DNA of 64,000 bases from Rossellomorea sp036867415 (GCF_036867415.1 NZ_JBAJHU010000004.1:124001-188000), one strand, 5' to 3'; shown: positions 42,544 through 52,500, counted from the first letter of the stretch. Notes: generated by a model from the sequence alone, not told the origin. Numbers and translations: made by a program.

Positions 42544-44256
42544 TCATTTGTTTCTATTTAAGAAGTTTAACAGTTCTTTTTTTCCCCATGTATTGATAAC
42601 TGTATCCTTCTTGATCCAGCCTTTTCTTGCGGTTGAAACACCTATGTTCATGAACTCAAGGTGTTCATGGCTGTGGGCATCTGTATTGATAAAGAGCTTC
42701 ACACCATGCTCTTGTGCTTTCCGGATGTTTTCAGCAGACAGGTCCAGTCTGTTTGGATTCGCATTCAATTCGAGGGCCGTATTCGTCTCCTTTGCCAATT
42801 GTATCAGAAGATCCATATCTACATCGTATCCATCCCTGCGCCCGATGATTCTCCCTGTCGGGTGAGCGATGATATCCACATGCGCGCTAGTAAGTGCAGT
42901 AGTCAGACGCTTCATGATTTTTTCCCTTGGCTGTGAAAAGCTTGAGTGAATCGAAGCGATGACAATATCCAGCTTTTCGAGGATTTCATCGTCGTAATCA
43001 AGTGAGCCGTCCGGAAGGATATCCATTTCGATCCCTGACAGAATCTCAATCTCTTTATACTTCTTGTTCATTTCTTTGATTTCCTCTATCTGCTTTAACA
43101 GCCGTTCATCCGATAATCCATTTGCTACGCGCAAATATTTGGAATGATCGGTGATGGCCATATACCGGTAGCCTTTGGCAATACATGCCTGAACCATTTC
43201 CTCAATGGAATAAGCACCGTCTGACCAGGTGGTATGCATGTGCAGATCACCTTGAATATGAGAAGATCCGATTAAATCAAAGTCTTTATGATAATCGTCG
43301 ACCTCTTTGCCGTCTTCCCTTAATTCGGGTGGAATGAACGGCAGGTTGAAGTGAGCGTAAAAGCCTTCTTCTGAATCGAATGTTTTGATCTCCCCGGATT
43401 CACTATTTTCAACCCCGTATTCACTGATTTTTTCTCCACGTTCTTTAGCGAGCTGTCTCATCCTTACATTATGCTCTTTAGATCCGGTGAAGTGATGGAG
43501 GGTTGTAGCGAATTCATGCGGCTTCACAATCCGAAAGTCGATGCTCACGGCCCATTTATATTGAAGCGTAAGCGATACCTTCGTCTCCCCCGCTGCAATG
43601 GTTTCGACTATTTGAGGGAGCTTCAACAATTCGTCCTTGACCTTTTTCGGTTCTTCAGTAGAAATGATAAAATCCAGATCTTTGATCGTCTCACGCATCC
43701 TTCTTAAACTGCCCGCCCTTGAAAAGTTCAAGATTTCTTTACAATTGGTCAAATGCGCTTCAATTTCTTCTGCCAACCCAGTCATGAATGCCAATGGAAG
43801 GCGGTCCGGACGTTGGCCGGCCTGTGCGATGGCAGCCAGTATCTTTTCTTCTGTTTTTTTTCCAAAGCCCGGCAGATCCTGGACTTTGCCGGACTGGCAT
43901 GCTTCCTCCAAATCTTCAATTCCTTCCACACCAAGTTCACTATAAAGCTTGGCAATTTTCTTGCCGCCGAGTCCCGGAAGCTGGAGAAGGGGAATCAATC
44001 CTTCAGGCACTTCCGATTTTAATTCTTCAAGTACCGAGGAAAATCCCTCTTTAACGAACTCTTCAATCACTCCCGCTGTTCCTTTTCCAATTCCACTCAA
44101 GCCTGTAAAGTCACTGATATCACTTAAACTGCGATCATCATTTTCCAGCGCAAGGGCAGCTTTTCTGTAAGCCGATATTTTAAAAGAGTTTTCACCCTTC
44201 AGTTCCATGTAAATTGCAATCGTTTCCAATAACCTGATAATATCCTTTTTATTCAT
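42544..44256 (-). CDS. polX: DNA polymerase/3'-5' exonuclease PolX (570 aa)
   Basis: ATG 44256 (MNKKDIIRLLETIAIYMELK) gives the known 570 aa length; an upstream open stretch is not conserved. HhH and Pol-beta core at the N-terminus (LSGIGKGTAGVIEE; LPGLGGKKIAKLY; DLDFIISTEE) and a PHP exonuclease domain at about 330-560 (GDLHMHTTWSDGAYSIEEM). Base-excision repair polymerase in the conserved zapA-cvpA-polX-mutS2 order. Confidence 0.95.
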   Translation of the reverse strand: MNKKDIIRLLETIAIYMELKGENSFKISAYRKAALALENDDRSLSDISDFTGLSGIGKGTAGVIEEFVKEGFSSVLEELKSEVPEGLIPLLQLPGLGGKKIAKLYSELGVEGIEDLEEACQSGKVQDLPGFGKKTEEKILAAIAQAGQRPDRLPLAFMTGLAEEIEAHLTNCKEILNFSRAGSLRRMRETIKDLDFIISTEEPKKVKDELLKLPQIVETIAAGETKVSLTLQYKWAVSIDFRIVKPHEFATTLHHFTGSKEHNVRMRQLAKERGEKISEYGVENSESGEIKTFDSEEGFYAHFNLPFIPPELREDGKEVDDYHKDFDLIGSSHIQGDLHMHTTWSDGAYSIEEMVQACIAKGYRYMAITDHSKYLRVANGLSDERLLKQIEEIKEMNKKYKEIEILSGIEMDILPDGSLDYDDEILEKLDIVIASIHSSFSQPREKIMKRLTTALTSAHVDIIAHPTGRIIGRRDGYDVDMDLLIQLAKETNTALELNANPNRLDLSAENIRKAQEHGVKLFINTDAHSHEHLEFMNIGVSTARKGWIKKDTVINTWGKKELLNFLNRNK

Positions 44257-44384
44257 TCCACTCACCTGCTTCTCTCTATATAAATGTCTCTTCCCATCAA
44301 TTGTTCTCTTCTTATATAGTAGCAAAATAACCAAAAAAAGAAAGCGATGAAACCGGAAGTTGTTTTTTGGCTTATCGAGGTTGG

Positions 44385-44757
44385 GACAAGAACAAAACAA
44401 CGCTACCTAGAGACAAACATTTTCAGTGTGGACTCTAAATACCGCTAATGATTTCCGTGCAAGACTTCGCTTTCCGCGGGTAGCCCGTGAGCCTCCTCGG
44501 ACAAGCCTGCGGGGTCTCACTTGTCTAGCTGCAGGGCTTAGAGGCACATGACATAAGCCTCTGAGCAAAGCCCTTCCGCTTTTCTAATAAGCTACTTTTC
44601 CCGCAGGAGTCTGCGTCTTGCACTCCAATCAACCGCTGGAACAAGCTATTAACTAAGTCGCGTTTGAACAAAAATAATAAAAACCCGAACTTACTTGAAT
44701 CCTGGAATTCAAATTAGTCCGGGTTTTACTTAGACTAAACACTTTTGTCCCAGCCTC
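44385..44757. repeat. Interspersed element, copy 3 (long form)
   Basis: Core from about 44455 (ATTTCCGTGCAAGACTTCGC) to 44634 (CTTGCACTCCAATCAACCGC), interrupted by a ~90-bp insert containing a GCAGGGCTTAGAGGC hairpin. Outside the core the flanks (GGACTCTAAATACCGC on the left; AAAAACCCGAAC...CGGGTTTTAC and TTTTGTCCCAGC on the right) also match copy 4. This accounts for most of the 660-bp gap between polX and cvpA. Confidence 0.75.
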
Positions 44758-44917
44758 GCTTTCAGCAGAGCTGTAATGGAGGCTGTATGGAATAAGCCAA
44801 AAATCCAGATTCAAATACGGTACAAAAAAAAGCTAACTCATCAAGGATAGTGAACATCAGTTAAGGTTGTTACTTAACATAGATCATTCCATCTATCCTT
44901 TTGAAGTCAGCACGTGA

Positions 44918-45457
44918 TCAAGCCCCGTTTTCAATCCACCAGTCTTTTACCATATCCGAAAACACAGGGGTGTGCTTGACCATCGCCTGTGCAATGAAGG
45001 AATCATTGATGAGAGACTGTACCGTCTCGATTGGAAGGAGAACGGCGATAAACAAAATAATAAAAATGATAAGATACGTTTCGATCAAGCCCAGCAATCC
45101 ACCGCCAATCACATTCAATTGTTTCAGGACAGGAAGATGGGCCACGAAGTCGAGCATCGAACCAAGAACATGGACGATAATCTTGACCGCAAAGAAAATC
45201 ATTGCAAATGCGATCACGCGGTAATACGCTTGATCCATATCGGTCATTTCGAAAATCATATTCAACTTGGAATGATCATCAAGAACCGGATACGGGATCC
45301 ACAGCGTAAGTTTTGGTGCAAGCTGATCATAATATATGTATGCTACAATAAATGAAATAATAAAACCTGTCATATGGACAGCCTGCAGAATAAAGCCCCG
45401 TCTTAGACCGGTGAAGAATCCCACTAACAGGATAATCAGTAAAACTAAATCAAGCAT
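44918..45457 (-). CDS. CvpA-family membrane protein (179 aa)
   Basis: Colicin V production-type protein with four membrane helices (LLIILLVGFFTGLRRGFILQ; VHMTGFIISFIVAYIYYDQL; RVIAFAMIFFAVKIIVHVLG; GLLGLIETYLIIFIILFIAV). In B. subtilis (yshB) the order zapA-yshB-polX is the same. Function not settled. Confidence 0.9.
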   Translation of the reverse strand: MLDLVLLIILLVGFFTGLRRGFILQAVHMTGFIISFIVAYIYYDQLAPKLTLWIPYPVLDDHSKLNMIFEMTDMDQAYYRVIAFAMIFFAVKIIVHVLGSMLDFVAHLPVLKQLNVIGGGLLGLIETYLIIFIILFIAVLLPIETVQSLINDSFIAQAMVKHTPVFSDMVKDWWIENGA

Positions 45458-45464
45458 GTCATTT

Positions 45465-45725
45465 TCAACCCTTTAAGCGTTTAATTTCTCTTTCCAGCTC
45501 CTCAAACTGCTCTTTCAGTTTGATATAGTCATTGACTGCGTTGACAGCTGTCAATACAGCAAGCTTACCAGTATCAAGAGATGGATTCATAGAATTGATT
45601 TCTCTCATTTTGTCATCGACCTTCGAACAAACAAATCGAATCTGACTTGTCGACTCAGTACCGACAATAGTATATTGTTGACCATATATATCTACAGTGG
45701 TGCGGCTTTTTTGCTCTCCTGACAA
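45465..45725 (-). CDS. zapA: ZapA cell-division protein (86 aa)
   Basis: Promotes FtsZ-ring formation. TTVDIYGQQYTIVGTESTSQ and VCSKVDDKMREINSMNPSLD match the ZapA family, with a C-terminal coiled coil (LKEQFEELEREIKRLKG). ~85 aa is usual. Convergent-like spacing 8 bp before cvpA. Confidence 0.93.
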   Translation of the reverse strand: MSGEQKSRTTVDIYGQQYTIVGTESTSQIRFVCSKVDDKMREINSMNPSLDTGKLAVLTAVNAVNDYIKLKEQFEELEREIKRLKG

Positions 45726-45858
45726 TATGAGTTCCCCCTGTTCATAAGAATCCTAAACAATATCATACCATGAAACCTTTTTGTTTTGAAAAGAAATTGT
45801 CAATTATAGTCTGATTTTTTGTTATTACATAGAAATTTGTCATAAGGAGAGGTTAGTT

Positions 45859-46782
45859 TTGGCCAATACAGTCATTCAAGCAAATAGTGCATTAACAATG
45901 AAAATGAAAGGATATTACAAAGATACACTTGTCAGCAAGCTGCCGCCAGGTGCCGTTTTTGTAGCTAAACCGGCGGGCTGCACAGTGACCGCCTATAAAT
46001 CCGGAAAAGTATTATTTCAAGGTGCCAACGGTGAAGCAGAAGCTGGAAAGTGGGGAAGCGCCGAGACGCCAAAGGTGAAATCGCCTGCCAAAGGAAAGAC
46101 GATGCTCCCTGAGAACTTTGCGGATTGGTCCGTAATTGGTTCGGATGAAGTCGGGACAGGGGACTTCTTCGGGCCAATCACCGTTGTTAGTGCTTATGTA
46201 AAAAAAGAGCAGATTCCTTTAATGAAAGAACTGGGAGTGAAGGATTCCAAAAATCTAAACGATGCACAGATCATATCCATTGCCAAGGATCTCATCAAAA
46301 CGATTCCCTACAGCTTACTGGTCCTTCATAATGATAAATATAATAAGCTTCAAAGCGAGGGAATGACGCAGGGAAAAATGAAGGCCATCCTCCATAACCA
46401 GGCCATCATCCATTTATTGGATAAAATTGCTCCTGAACAACCTGAAGGCATTCTGATCGATCAGTTTGTCGAGAAGAATACATACTTCAAGCATATCCAT
46501 GCCCAAAAGAAAATCCAAAAAGAACGGGTTTACTTCAGTACAAAAGGGGAAAGCATCCATATCGCGGTTGCCGCTGCATCCATCATTGCACGTTATGCCT
46601 TCCTGAAGGAGATGGACAAGCTGAGTGCTAAAGCAGGAGTCGAAATTCCAAAAGGGGCGGGCAAGCATGTCGATGTTGCCGCTGCTAAAATCATTAAGCG
46701 TAAAGGAATCGAAGAATTGAAGACAATGACAAAGTGGCATTTTGCAAATAGTGAGAAGGCGATTCGACTAGCCGGAAGATAA
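45859..46782 (+). CDS. rnhC: Ribonuclease HIII (307 aa)
   Basis: TTG 45859 follows AAGGAGAGGTTAGTT. N-terminal TBP-like domain (residues ~1-80), then the RNase H core: SVIGSDEVGTGDFFGPITVV with the catalytic Asp/Glu, and VKDSKNL. Cleaves RNA in RNA-DNA hybrids. Divergent from zapA as in B. subtilis. Confidence 0.95.
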   Translation: MANTVIQANSALTMKMKGYYKDTLVSKLPPGAVFVAKPAGCTVTAYKSGKVLFQGANGEAEAGKWGSAETPKVKSPAKGKTMLPENFADWSVIGSDEVGTGDFFGPITVVSAYVKKEQIPLMKELGVKDSKNLNDAQIISIAKDLIKTIPYSLLVLHNDKYNKLQSEGMTQGKMKAILHNQAIIHLLDKIAPEQPEGILIDQFVEKNTYFKHIHAQKKIQKERVYFSTKGESIHIAVAAASIIARYAFLKEMDKLSAKAGVEIPKGAGKHVDVAAAKIIKRKGIEELKTMTKWHFANSEKAIRLAGR

Positions 46783-46786
46783 AATA

Positions 46787-46824
46787 AAACCTCCATCGTT
46801 TTGTTGAACGGCGGAGGTTTTTTT
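46787..46824 (+). terminator. Terminator of rnhC
   Basis: ACCTCC (46789-46794) pairs with GGAGGT (46813-46818), followed by seven T. Confidence 0.7.
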
Positions 46825-46834
46825 CATGTAAAGC

Positions 46835-46865
46835 AAAAAAATGCCAGACCGCTGCAGTCTGGCAT
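46835..46865 (-). terminator. Terminator of pheST
   Basis: ATGCCAGAC (46841-46849) with GTCTGGCAT (46857-46865), 9 bp, followed by six T on the minus strand. Confidence 0.85.
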
Positions 46866-46877
46866 TCATTTATCTAA

Positions 46878-49292
46878 TTATCCACGTAATTCCGCTCCGG
46901 CTTTCTCCTTCACTGCTGCAAGTACGCCGTCATGTACCTTGACGACTTCTTCATCAGTCAGTGTCTTTGAAGGATCGAAATATTTCAGCGAGAATGCAAG
47001 TGATTTCTTGCCGGGTTCCATATGTTCGCCTTCATACAGGTCGAATACAGATACTTCTTTAAGCAGTTTGCCCCCGGCTTCTTGAATCACTGATTTCAAT
47101 TCCCCGGCTTTTACCTCTGTATCCACGACAAGCGCGATGTCCCTTGTGATGGACGGGTGACGCGGGATTGGTGAATAGCTTAATGCAGGCTTCCCGAAAT
47201 GGAATGCCGGCTTCGCTTTCAGTTCGAATACATACGTTTCATTTAAGTCGAGTTCTTTTTCAACCTCGGGATGGATTGCACCGACGAAGCCAATGACCTC
47301 TCCATCGAGGAGGATTTCAGCTGTTCTTCCCGGATGTAGTCCTTCAACCGCTGCCTGGCGGAATGAAACGGCTTCCGTTACTCCAAGTTCTTCGAATAAA
47401 CCTTCAAGAATTCCTTTCGCCACATAGAAGTCGACGGCTTTCTTTTCACCCTGCCAAGGATGCATATGCCATAAGCCCGTCAACGCCCCAGCAATATGTT
47501 CCTCTTCTGCGGGAAGTTCTTCTCCTGTTTCCTTCAAGAAGACCGAGCCCACTTCGTAAAAGGCAAGTGAATCGTTTTGACGCGCTCTATTGTAAGCGAT
47601 CACTTCAAGAAGCTGAGGAGTGATGCTTAATCGCAGATTGCTGCGTTCTTCACTCATCGGCATCAGCAGACGCACAGGTTCTTTCACGTCCAGTGCATAC
47701 TTGGCTGCTTTCTCGTCATTCGTCAGTGAATACGTCACTGCTTGCAGAAGTCCTGCGCCTTCCAAATAACGGCGGACCGTGCGGCGTTTCAATTGGTACT
47801 CATTCAACCCCCCAGGCGTACTTTCACCTTTAGGGAGTGTCAGCGGAAGGTTGTCATATCCGAATAAACGGGCAACCTCCTCGAGCAAGTCTTCTTGAAT
47901 GGTGATATCCCCTCTTCTTGTCGGGGCAGTAACAGTGAATGTCGTTCCTTCAACACTTACTTCGAATTGAAGCCGGCGGAAAATTTCTTTCACCTCTTCA
48001 GCCGAAATCGAAGTACCCAATGAAGCATTGATTTTTTCCAGTGTGATTTCCACGACAGCAGGTTCGATATTTAATTCATCAAATAGAACGGTCCCTTCAA
48101 GAATTTCGCCGCCTGCGTATTGTGCCATCAGCTCAGCGGCACGTTCCCCTGCTTTCAGGACGCGGTCGGGATCGACTCCTTTTTCATAGCGTGTACTGGC
48201 TTCACTGCGGAGTCCGTGATCCTTCGAAGCCCCTCTGACAATCGCGCCGGTGAAGTAAGCTGCCTCCAATAGTACCGTCGTCGTATCATTATGGACTTCG
48301 GAATTTGCACCGCCCATGACCCCGGCAAGAGCTACCGGTTCATCACCATTTGTGATCACCAATTGAGTTGAAGATAATGTTCGTTCTGCATCATCAAGCG
48401 TGACAAATTTCTCTCCGTCCTTTGCACGGCGGACCAGGATTTCCTTTGAACCCAGACGGTCATAATCGAATGCATGCAGCGGCTGGCCGTACTCCAAAAG
48501 AACATAGTTCGTGATGTCCACAACGTTATTATGAGGACGGATCCCCGCCGCGATCAGTGCATTCTGCATCCAGATCGGGGATGGACCAATTTTGACATTT
48601 TTGATGATTTTCGCTCCGTATAAAGGATTATCTTCCTTTGCTTCAACGTTGACTGCAATGTAATCGGATGTTTTTTCCTTGCCTTCTGCCACATTCACTT
48701 CCGGCAGCTTTACTTCCCGGTCCAGAATAGCCGCCACTTCATAGGCGACGCCGAGCATACTGAGGCAGTCTGAACGGTTTGGAGTCAAACCCAGTTCCAG
48801 GATTGCATCGTCCAGATTGAGTAAATCGACTGCATCACGTCCTGCTTCCGCATCCCCGGAGAAGACATAAATCCCCTCTGCATGCTCTTTTGGAACCAGC
48901 TTTCCTTCAACGCCCAACTCCTGAAGGGAACAAATCATTCCATGAGATGCTTCACCGCGAAGCTTTGCTTTCTTGATTTTAAAATTACCCGGAAGTACCG
49001 CGCCGACTTTAGCGACAGCCACTTGTTGGCCCTTGGCGACATTTGGAGCACCACAAATGATTTGAACCGGCTCTTCTTCGCCAACATCAACCAGGCATAT
49101 ATTTAATTTATCAGCGTCCGGATGCTGTTCGCATTCAAGGACATGTCCGACAACGACGTTCTTGATCCCTGCACCGATTCTTTCGATGCCTTCAACCTCG
49201 ATACCGCTTCTTGTGATTTTTTCTGCCAGATCTTCAGGATTCACCCCTGACAGGTCTACATAATTTTCTAACCATTTATAAGAAACAAACAT
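46878..49292 (-). CDS. pheT: Phenylalanine-tRNA ligase beta subunit (804 aa)
   Basis: Large subunit with an N-terminal tRNA-binding domain (IKNVVVGHVLECEQHPDADK), B3/B4 editing region (GLTPNRSDCLSMLGVAYEVA), B5 and the C-terminal anticodon-binding domain (SPIPRHPSITRDIALVVDTE). 804 aa matches Bacillus PheT. Charges tRNA-Phe with PheS. Confidence 0.97.
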   Translation of the reverse strand: MFVSYKWLENYVDLSGVNPEDLAEKITRSGIEVEGIERIGAGIKNVVVGHVLECEQHPDADKLNICLVDVGEEEPVQIICGAPNVAKGQQVAVAKVGAVLPGNFKIKKAKLRGEASHGMICSLQELGVEGKLVPKEHAEGIYVFSGDAEAGRDAVDLLNLDDAILELGLTPNRSDCLSMLGVAYEVAAILDREVKLPEVNVAEGKEKTSDYIAVNVEAKEDNPLYGAKIIKNVKIGPSPIWMQNALIAAGIRPHNNVVDITNYVLLEYGQPLHAFDYDRLGSKEILVRRAKDGEKFVTLDDAERTLSSTQLVITNGDEPVALAGVMGGANSEVHNDTTTVLLEAAYFTGAIVRGASKDHGLRSEASTRYEKGVDPDRVLKAGERAAELMAQYAGGEILEGTVLFDELNIEPAVVEITLEKINASLGTSISAEEVKEIFRRLQFEVSVEGTTFTVTAPTRRGDITIQEDLLEEVARLFGYDNLPLTLPKGESTPGGLNEYQLKRRTVRRYLEGAGLLQAVTYSLTNDEKAAKYALDVKEPVRLLMPMSEERSNLRLSITPQLLEVIAYNRARQNDSLAFYEVGSVFLKETGEELPAEEEHIAGALTGLWHMHPWQGEKKAVDFYVAKGILEGLFEELGVTEAVSFRQAAVEGLHPGRTAEILLDGEVIGFVGAIHPEVEKELDLNETYVFELKAKPAFHFGKPALSYSPIPRHPSITRDIALVVDTEVKAGELKSVIQEAGGKLLKEVSVFDLYEGEHMEPGKKSLAFSLKYFDPSKTLTDEEVVKVHDGVLAAVKEKAGAELRG

Positions 49293-49323
49293 GTTTTTAC
49301 CTCCGCTCGATAATAGTGTTGCA

Positions 49324-50364
49324 TTACTCGGTCACGTTGAATTGTGTCACAAAACGGGTATCGTTCGTATAGAAGTGACGGATGTCATCGATTCCGTATT
49401 TCAACATCGCGATACGTTCAGGTCCCATCCCGAATGCAAAGCCTGTGTATTCTTTCGAATCGAATCCTGCCATTTCAAGTACATTCGGGTGAACCATACC
49501 GGCTCCGAGAATTTCGATCCAGCCGGTCCCTTTACATACGCGGCAGCCTTCCCCGCCACAGATTTTACAAGAGATATCCATTTCTACGGATGGCTCAGTG
49601 AATGGGAAGAAACTTGGGCGCAGACGGATTTCACGGTCTTCCCCGAACATTTTCTTTGCAAACACATTCAGCGTCCCTTTCAGATCACTCATGCGGATAT
49701 CTTTATCTACCACAAGCCCTTCGATTTGCATGAACTGGTGGGAATGTGTCGCATCATCTGTATCACGGCGGTATACTTTACCCGGACAGATGATTTTGAT
49801 AGGGCCTTTGCCTCCCGCAAGTTCCATCGTTCTTGCCTGCACCGGTGATGTATGGGTTCTAAGCAATGTCTCTTCAGTGATATAGAATGAATCCTGCATA
49901 TCGCGTGCAGGGTGGCCTTTCGGAAGGTTCAATGCTTCGAAATTGTAGTAATCCTTCTCGACTTCAGGACCTTCCGCAACTGTATAGCCCATCCCGATGA
50001 AGAGATCTTCAATTTCTTCGACGATCATCGTAAGCGGATGGTGGTTCCCTTTTCTGACCGGGCGTCCCGGCAGGGTCACATCGATGGTTTCTGATCGGAG
50101 CTTTTTCTCGACTGCTTCTTTCTCAAGCTTTTCTTGCTTTGCTTCGATTTTCCCGGTGATGGCACCGCGGACTTCATTCGCAAGTGCACCCATTTTAGGG
50201 CGTTCTTCTGCCGAAAGTTTTCCCATGCCTTTTAACACTTCAGTAACTGGGCCTTTTTTCCCTAAGTAGGCAACGCGAATGTTGTTCAGTTCCTTTAGGT
50301 CTTGTGCTTCGTTGATTTTTTCAATTGCTTCATTCTGAAGGGATCGTAATTTATCCTCCATCAT
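49324..50364 (-). CDS. pheS: Phenylalanine-tRNA ligase alpha subunit (346 aa)
   Basis: Class II synthetase core: PKGHPARDMQDSFYI, RTHTSPVQARTM, KVYRRDTDDATHSHQFMQIE (motif 2), EMDISCKICGGEGCRVCKGT and FGMGPERIAMLKYGIDDIRH (motif 3). N-terminal coiled coil for tRNA. Controlled by the upstream T-box. Confidence 0.97.
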   Translation of the reverse strand: MMEDKLRSLQNEAIEKINEAQDLKELNNIRVAYLGKKGPVTEVLKGMGKLSAEERPKMGALANEVRGAITGKIEAKQEKLEKEAVEKKLRSETIDVTLPGRPVRKGNHHPLTMIVEEIEDLFIGMGYTVAEGPEVEKDYYNFEALNLPKGHPARDMQDSFYITEETLLRTHTSPVQARTMELAGGKGPIKIICPGKVYRRDTDDATHSHQFMQIEGLVVDKDIRMSDLKGTLNVFAKKMFGEDREIRLRPSFFPFTEPSVEMDISCKICGGEGCRVCKGTGWIEILGAGMVHPNVLEMAGFDSKEYTGFAFGMGPERIAMLKYGIDDIRHFYTNDTRFVTQFNVTE

Positions 50365-50410
50365 TCTTCCTCCTTTATGGTCGGTAATCAGGCAGTTTTA
50401 TAAAAAAACA

Positions 50411-50680
50411 AAAAAACCCCATCCCTGGAAAGGGACGAGGTTGTGATCGCGGTACCACCCTTATAAGCATATCTGCAAAAGATAGGCTCACTTCATTCGG
50501 ATAACGGCTATGCCGGTGCATCTTTACATTCCCTACCTGAGAATGGTCCCGATGCCAACTCGAGAGGTGAAATGTTCACGACATGGTTTCTTAAGAATGC
50601 TCTCAGTCTCCGGCATTCTCTCCCTTGAAGAATATTCATGCGTTACTTTCCTCTGTCTTCGTTTTTAATAAAGTATATGT
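50411..50680 (-). promoter_or_regulatory. Phe T-box leader of pheST
   Basis: Minus strand shows the conserved AAGGGTGGTACCGCG (about 50448-50462), stem I parts including GAACATTTCACC where TTC could be the Phe specifier codon, and a GC-rich terminator (CCTCGTCCCTTTCCAGGGA) before the T tract (50411-50445). Uncharged tRNA-Phe should favour antitermination. Confidence 0.9.
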
Positions 50681-50729
50681 GAATAATTATAGTGAATTAT
50701 TCCCGATAATTCAAACCATTTAAGAAAAA

Positions 50730-51506
50730 TTATTGCCCATTTTTAAAATAATATAACAGGATGCCTGCTGCAATGGCGACATTCAGTGACTCGCTCTTTC
50801 CGTAAATCGGTATGTACAGATTCCGATCTGTCAGTGAAAGGATTTCGCTGCTCATGCCGCTGCCTTCGTTTCCAACGATCAAAGCGTATGAATCCTGCGG
50901 CTTGACTGACATATATTCTTCACCGTTTTCAAGAGCCGTACCATAGACAGGTATGTCTTTTTCTTTTAAGTCAGATATGATTTCGGCAAGATCGCATTTG
51001 GCGATGTTCACGTGAAAGTGACTTCCCTGTGCAGATCTCAACACCTTTGGATTGTAAAGATCTGCCGTACCCGTTCCAAGGACGATCGAATCGATACCTG
51101 ATGCTTCTGCCGTACGGATGATCGTTCCGATGTTTCCTGGATCCTGAAGACCATCCAGAAGTAAAAATGTCTTCCCCTCGTATGTGGATGCCGACTCTTT
51201 CTGCCTGCACACCGCAAACACACCCTGTGTCGTTTCAGTATCAGCCAATGCTTTTCCCGCTTCTTCTGAAACCTGAACCATCTCTATACCATCGAGATTC
51301 CATTTAGCCGGCAGTTCAACACCTTCGACAAGAATCAACTCTATCACAGTTTCCTCCTGTTTCAGTGCTTCTTCAACCAGGTGAAACCCTTCTACCAAAT
51401 ATGTATGGGTCTGATCTCTGCCCTTTTTGGTCAGTAACTTTTTCCACTGTTTCACGACAGGGTTTTTAGAGGATTGAATATACTTCAATCGTACCCGCTC
51501 CTTCAT
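50730..51506 (-). CDS. TrmH/SpoU-family RNA methyltransferase (258 aa)
   Basis: N-terminal substrate-binding domain (SSKNPVVKQWKKLLTKKGRD) and SPOUT domain: LLLDGLQDPGNIGTIIRTAE, ALIVGNEGSGMSSEIL, LYIPIYGKSESLNVAIAAGI. Methylates 2'-O of ribose in rRNA or tRNA; target not certain. B. subtilis ysgA at the same place. Confidence 0.92.
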   Translation of the reverse strand: MKERVRLKYIQSSKNPVVKQWKKLLTKKGRDQTHTYLVEGFHLVEEALKQEETVIELILVEGVELPAKWNLDGIEMVQVSEEAGKALADTETTQGVFAVCRQKESASTYEGKTFLLLDGLQDPGNIGTIIRTAEASGIDSIVLGTGTADLYNPKVLRSAQGSHFHVNIAKCDLAEIISDLKEKDIPVYGTALENGEEYMSVKPQDSYALIVGNEGSGMSSEILSLTDRNLYIPIYGKSESLNVAIAAGILLYYFKNGQ

Positions 51507-51612
51507 TTAACATTTCAAACTTCATTATATCTTAACTTCAATACATAATAAATTCAATTTGAGAGATGATATCAATGAATTCCTCATCCTAAAGCAAAAG
51601 GAGAAATGCGTA

Positions 51613-51831
51613 ATGAACTTGAATCTAAGAAAAGCAATCATACACAACGTTTCCGGAAACAACCAGGAAGAGTTGAAGGATACGATCGTAGATGCCATCC
51701 AAGGCGGAGAAGAAAAAACACTTCCCGGTTTAGGAGTATTGCTTGAAGTTTTCTGGCAGAATGCCGATCCGCAGGAACAGCAAATGCTACTGGATACGTT
51801 GGAAGAATCATTGCAGCAGCAGCAACAGTAA
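51613..51831 (+). CDS. sspI: Small acid-soluble spore protein SspI (72 aa)
   Basis: ATG 51613 has AAAGGAG nine bases upstream and gives MNLNLRKAIIHNVSGNNQEE, the SspI family start. Contains VDAIQGGEEKTLPGLGVLLE and ends in a glutamine-rich tail. Made in the forespore. The hairpin after it belongs to repeat copy 4. Confidence 0.93.
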   Translation: MNLNLRKAIIHNVSGNNQEELKDTIVDAIQGGEEKTLPGLGVLLEVFWQNADPQEQQMLLDTLEESLQQQQQ

Positions 51832-51837
51832 GGAAAG

Positions 51838-52500
51838 GAACTGGGACAAAAGGATCTTAGTCTAAGTAAAACCCGAACTAATTTGAATTTCAAAATTCAA
51901 GTAGGTTCGGGTTTTTTATTAGTTTTGTTCAAATGTCCATTTAATTTTCAGCCTGTTCCAGCGGTTGTTTGGAGTGCAAGACGCAGACTCCTGCGGGAAA
52001 AGTAGCTTATGTGAGACCTGTCCTGCTCCGGCGGCTAGAGGCTCGAGGTCATAAGTCAAACAAACCAAAAAGGCAAAAAGCGCCTTTCCGGCTTGCTCGC
52101 CTTATGCTTGTCGCCTCTGAGCGAGCCGCCTCCGCTTTTCTAATTGTCCAGCTCCGGCGGCTAGAGGCTCGAGGTCATAAGTCAAACAAACCAAAAAAGC
52201 AAAAAGCGCCTTTCCGGCTTGCTCGCCTTATGCTTGTCGCCTCTGAGCGAGCCGCCTCCGCTTTTCTAATTGTCCAGCTCCGGCGGCTAGAGGCTCGAGG
52301 TCATAAGTCAAACAAACCAAAAAGGCAAAAAGCGCCTTTCCGGCTTGCTCGCCTTATGCTTGTCGCCTCTGAGCGAGCCGCCTCCGCTTTCTTACCCGCA
52401 GGAGCGTATGCGACGAGGAGGCTCACGGGCTACCCGCGGAAAGCGAAGTCTTGCACGGAAATCATTAGCTGTATTTAGAGTCAACACTGATAATGTTCGC
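51838..52500. repeat. Interspersed element, copy 4 (long form, with 126-bp tandem module)
   Basis: Inverted relative to copies 1-3. The outer left part (TGGGACAAAAGG..., AACCCGAAC/GTTCGGGTT hairpin, CCAGCGGTTG) and the outer right (ATTTAGAGTCAACACTGA) match copy 3. The core is split by three tandem ~126-bp units beginning GCTCCGGCGGCTAGAGG at 52025, 52151 and 52277, each with arms CGGCGGCTAGAGGCTCGAGG and GCCTCTGAGCGAGCCGCC. Any long reading frame through it is a by-product of the repeat. Confidence 0.85.

Noticed and set aside
51969..52478. A 169-residue open frame with threefold repeated sequence
   Set aside because: It runs exactly through the 126-bp tandem repeat units of the interspersed element, so the repeat explains the frame; no ribosome site or family match.
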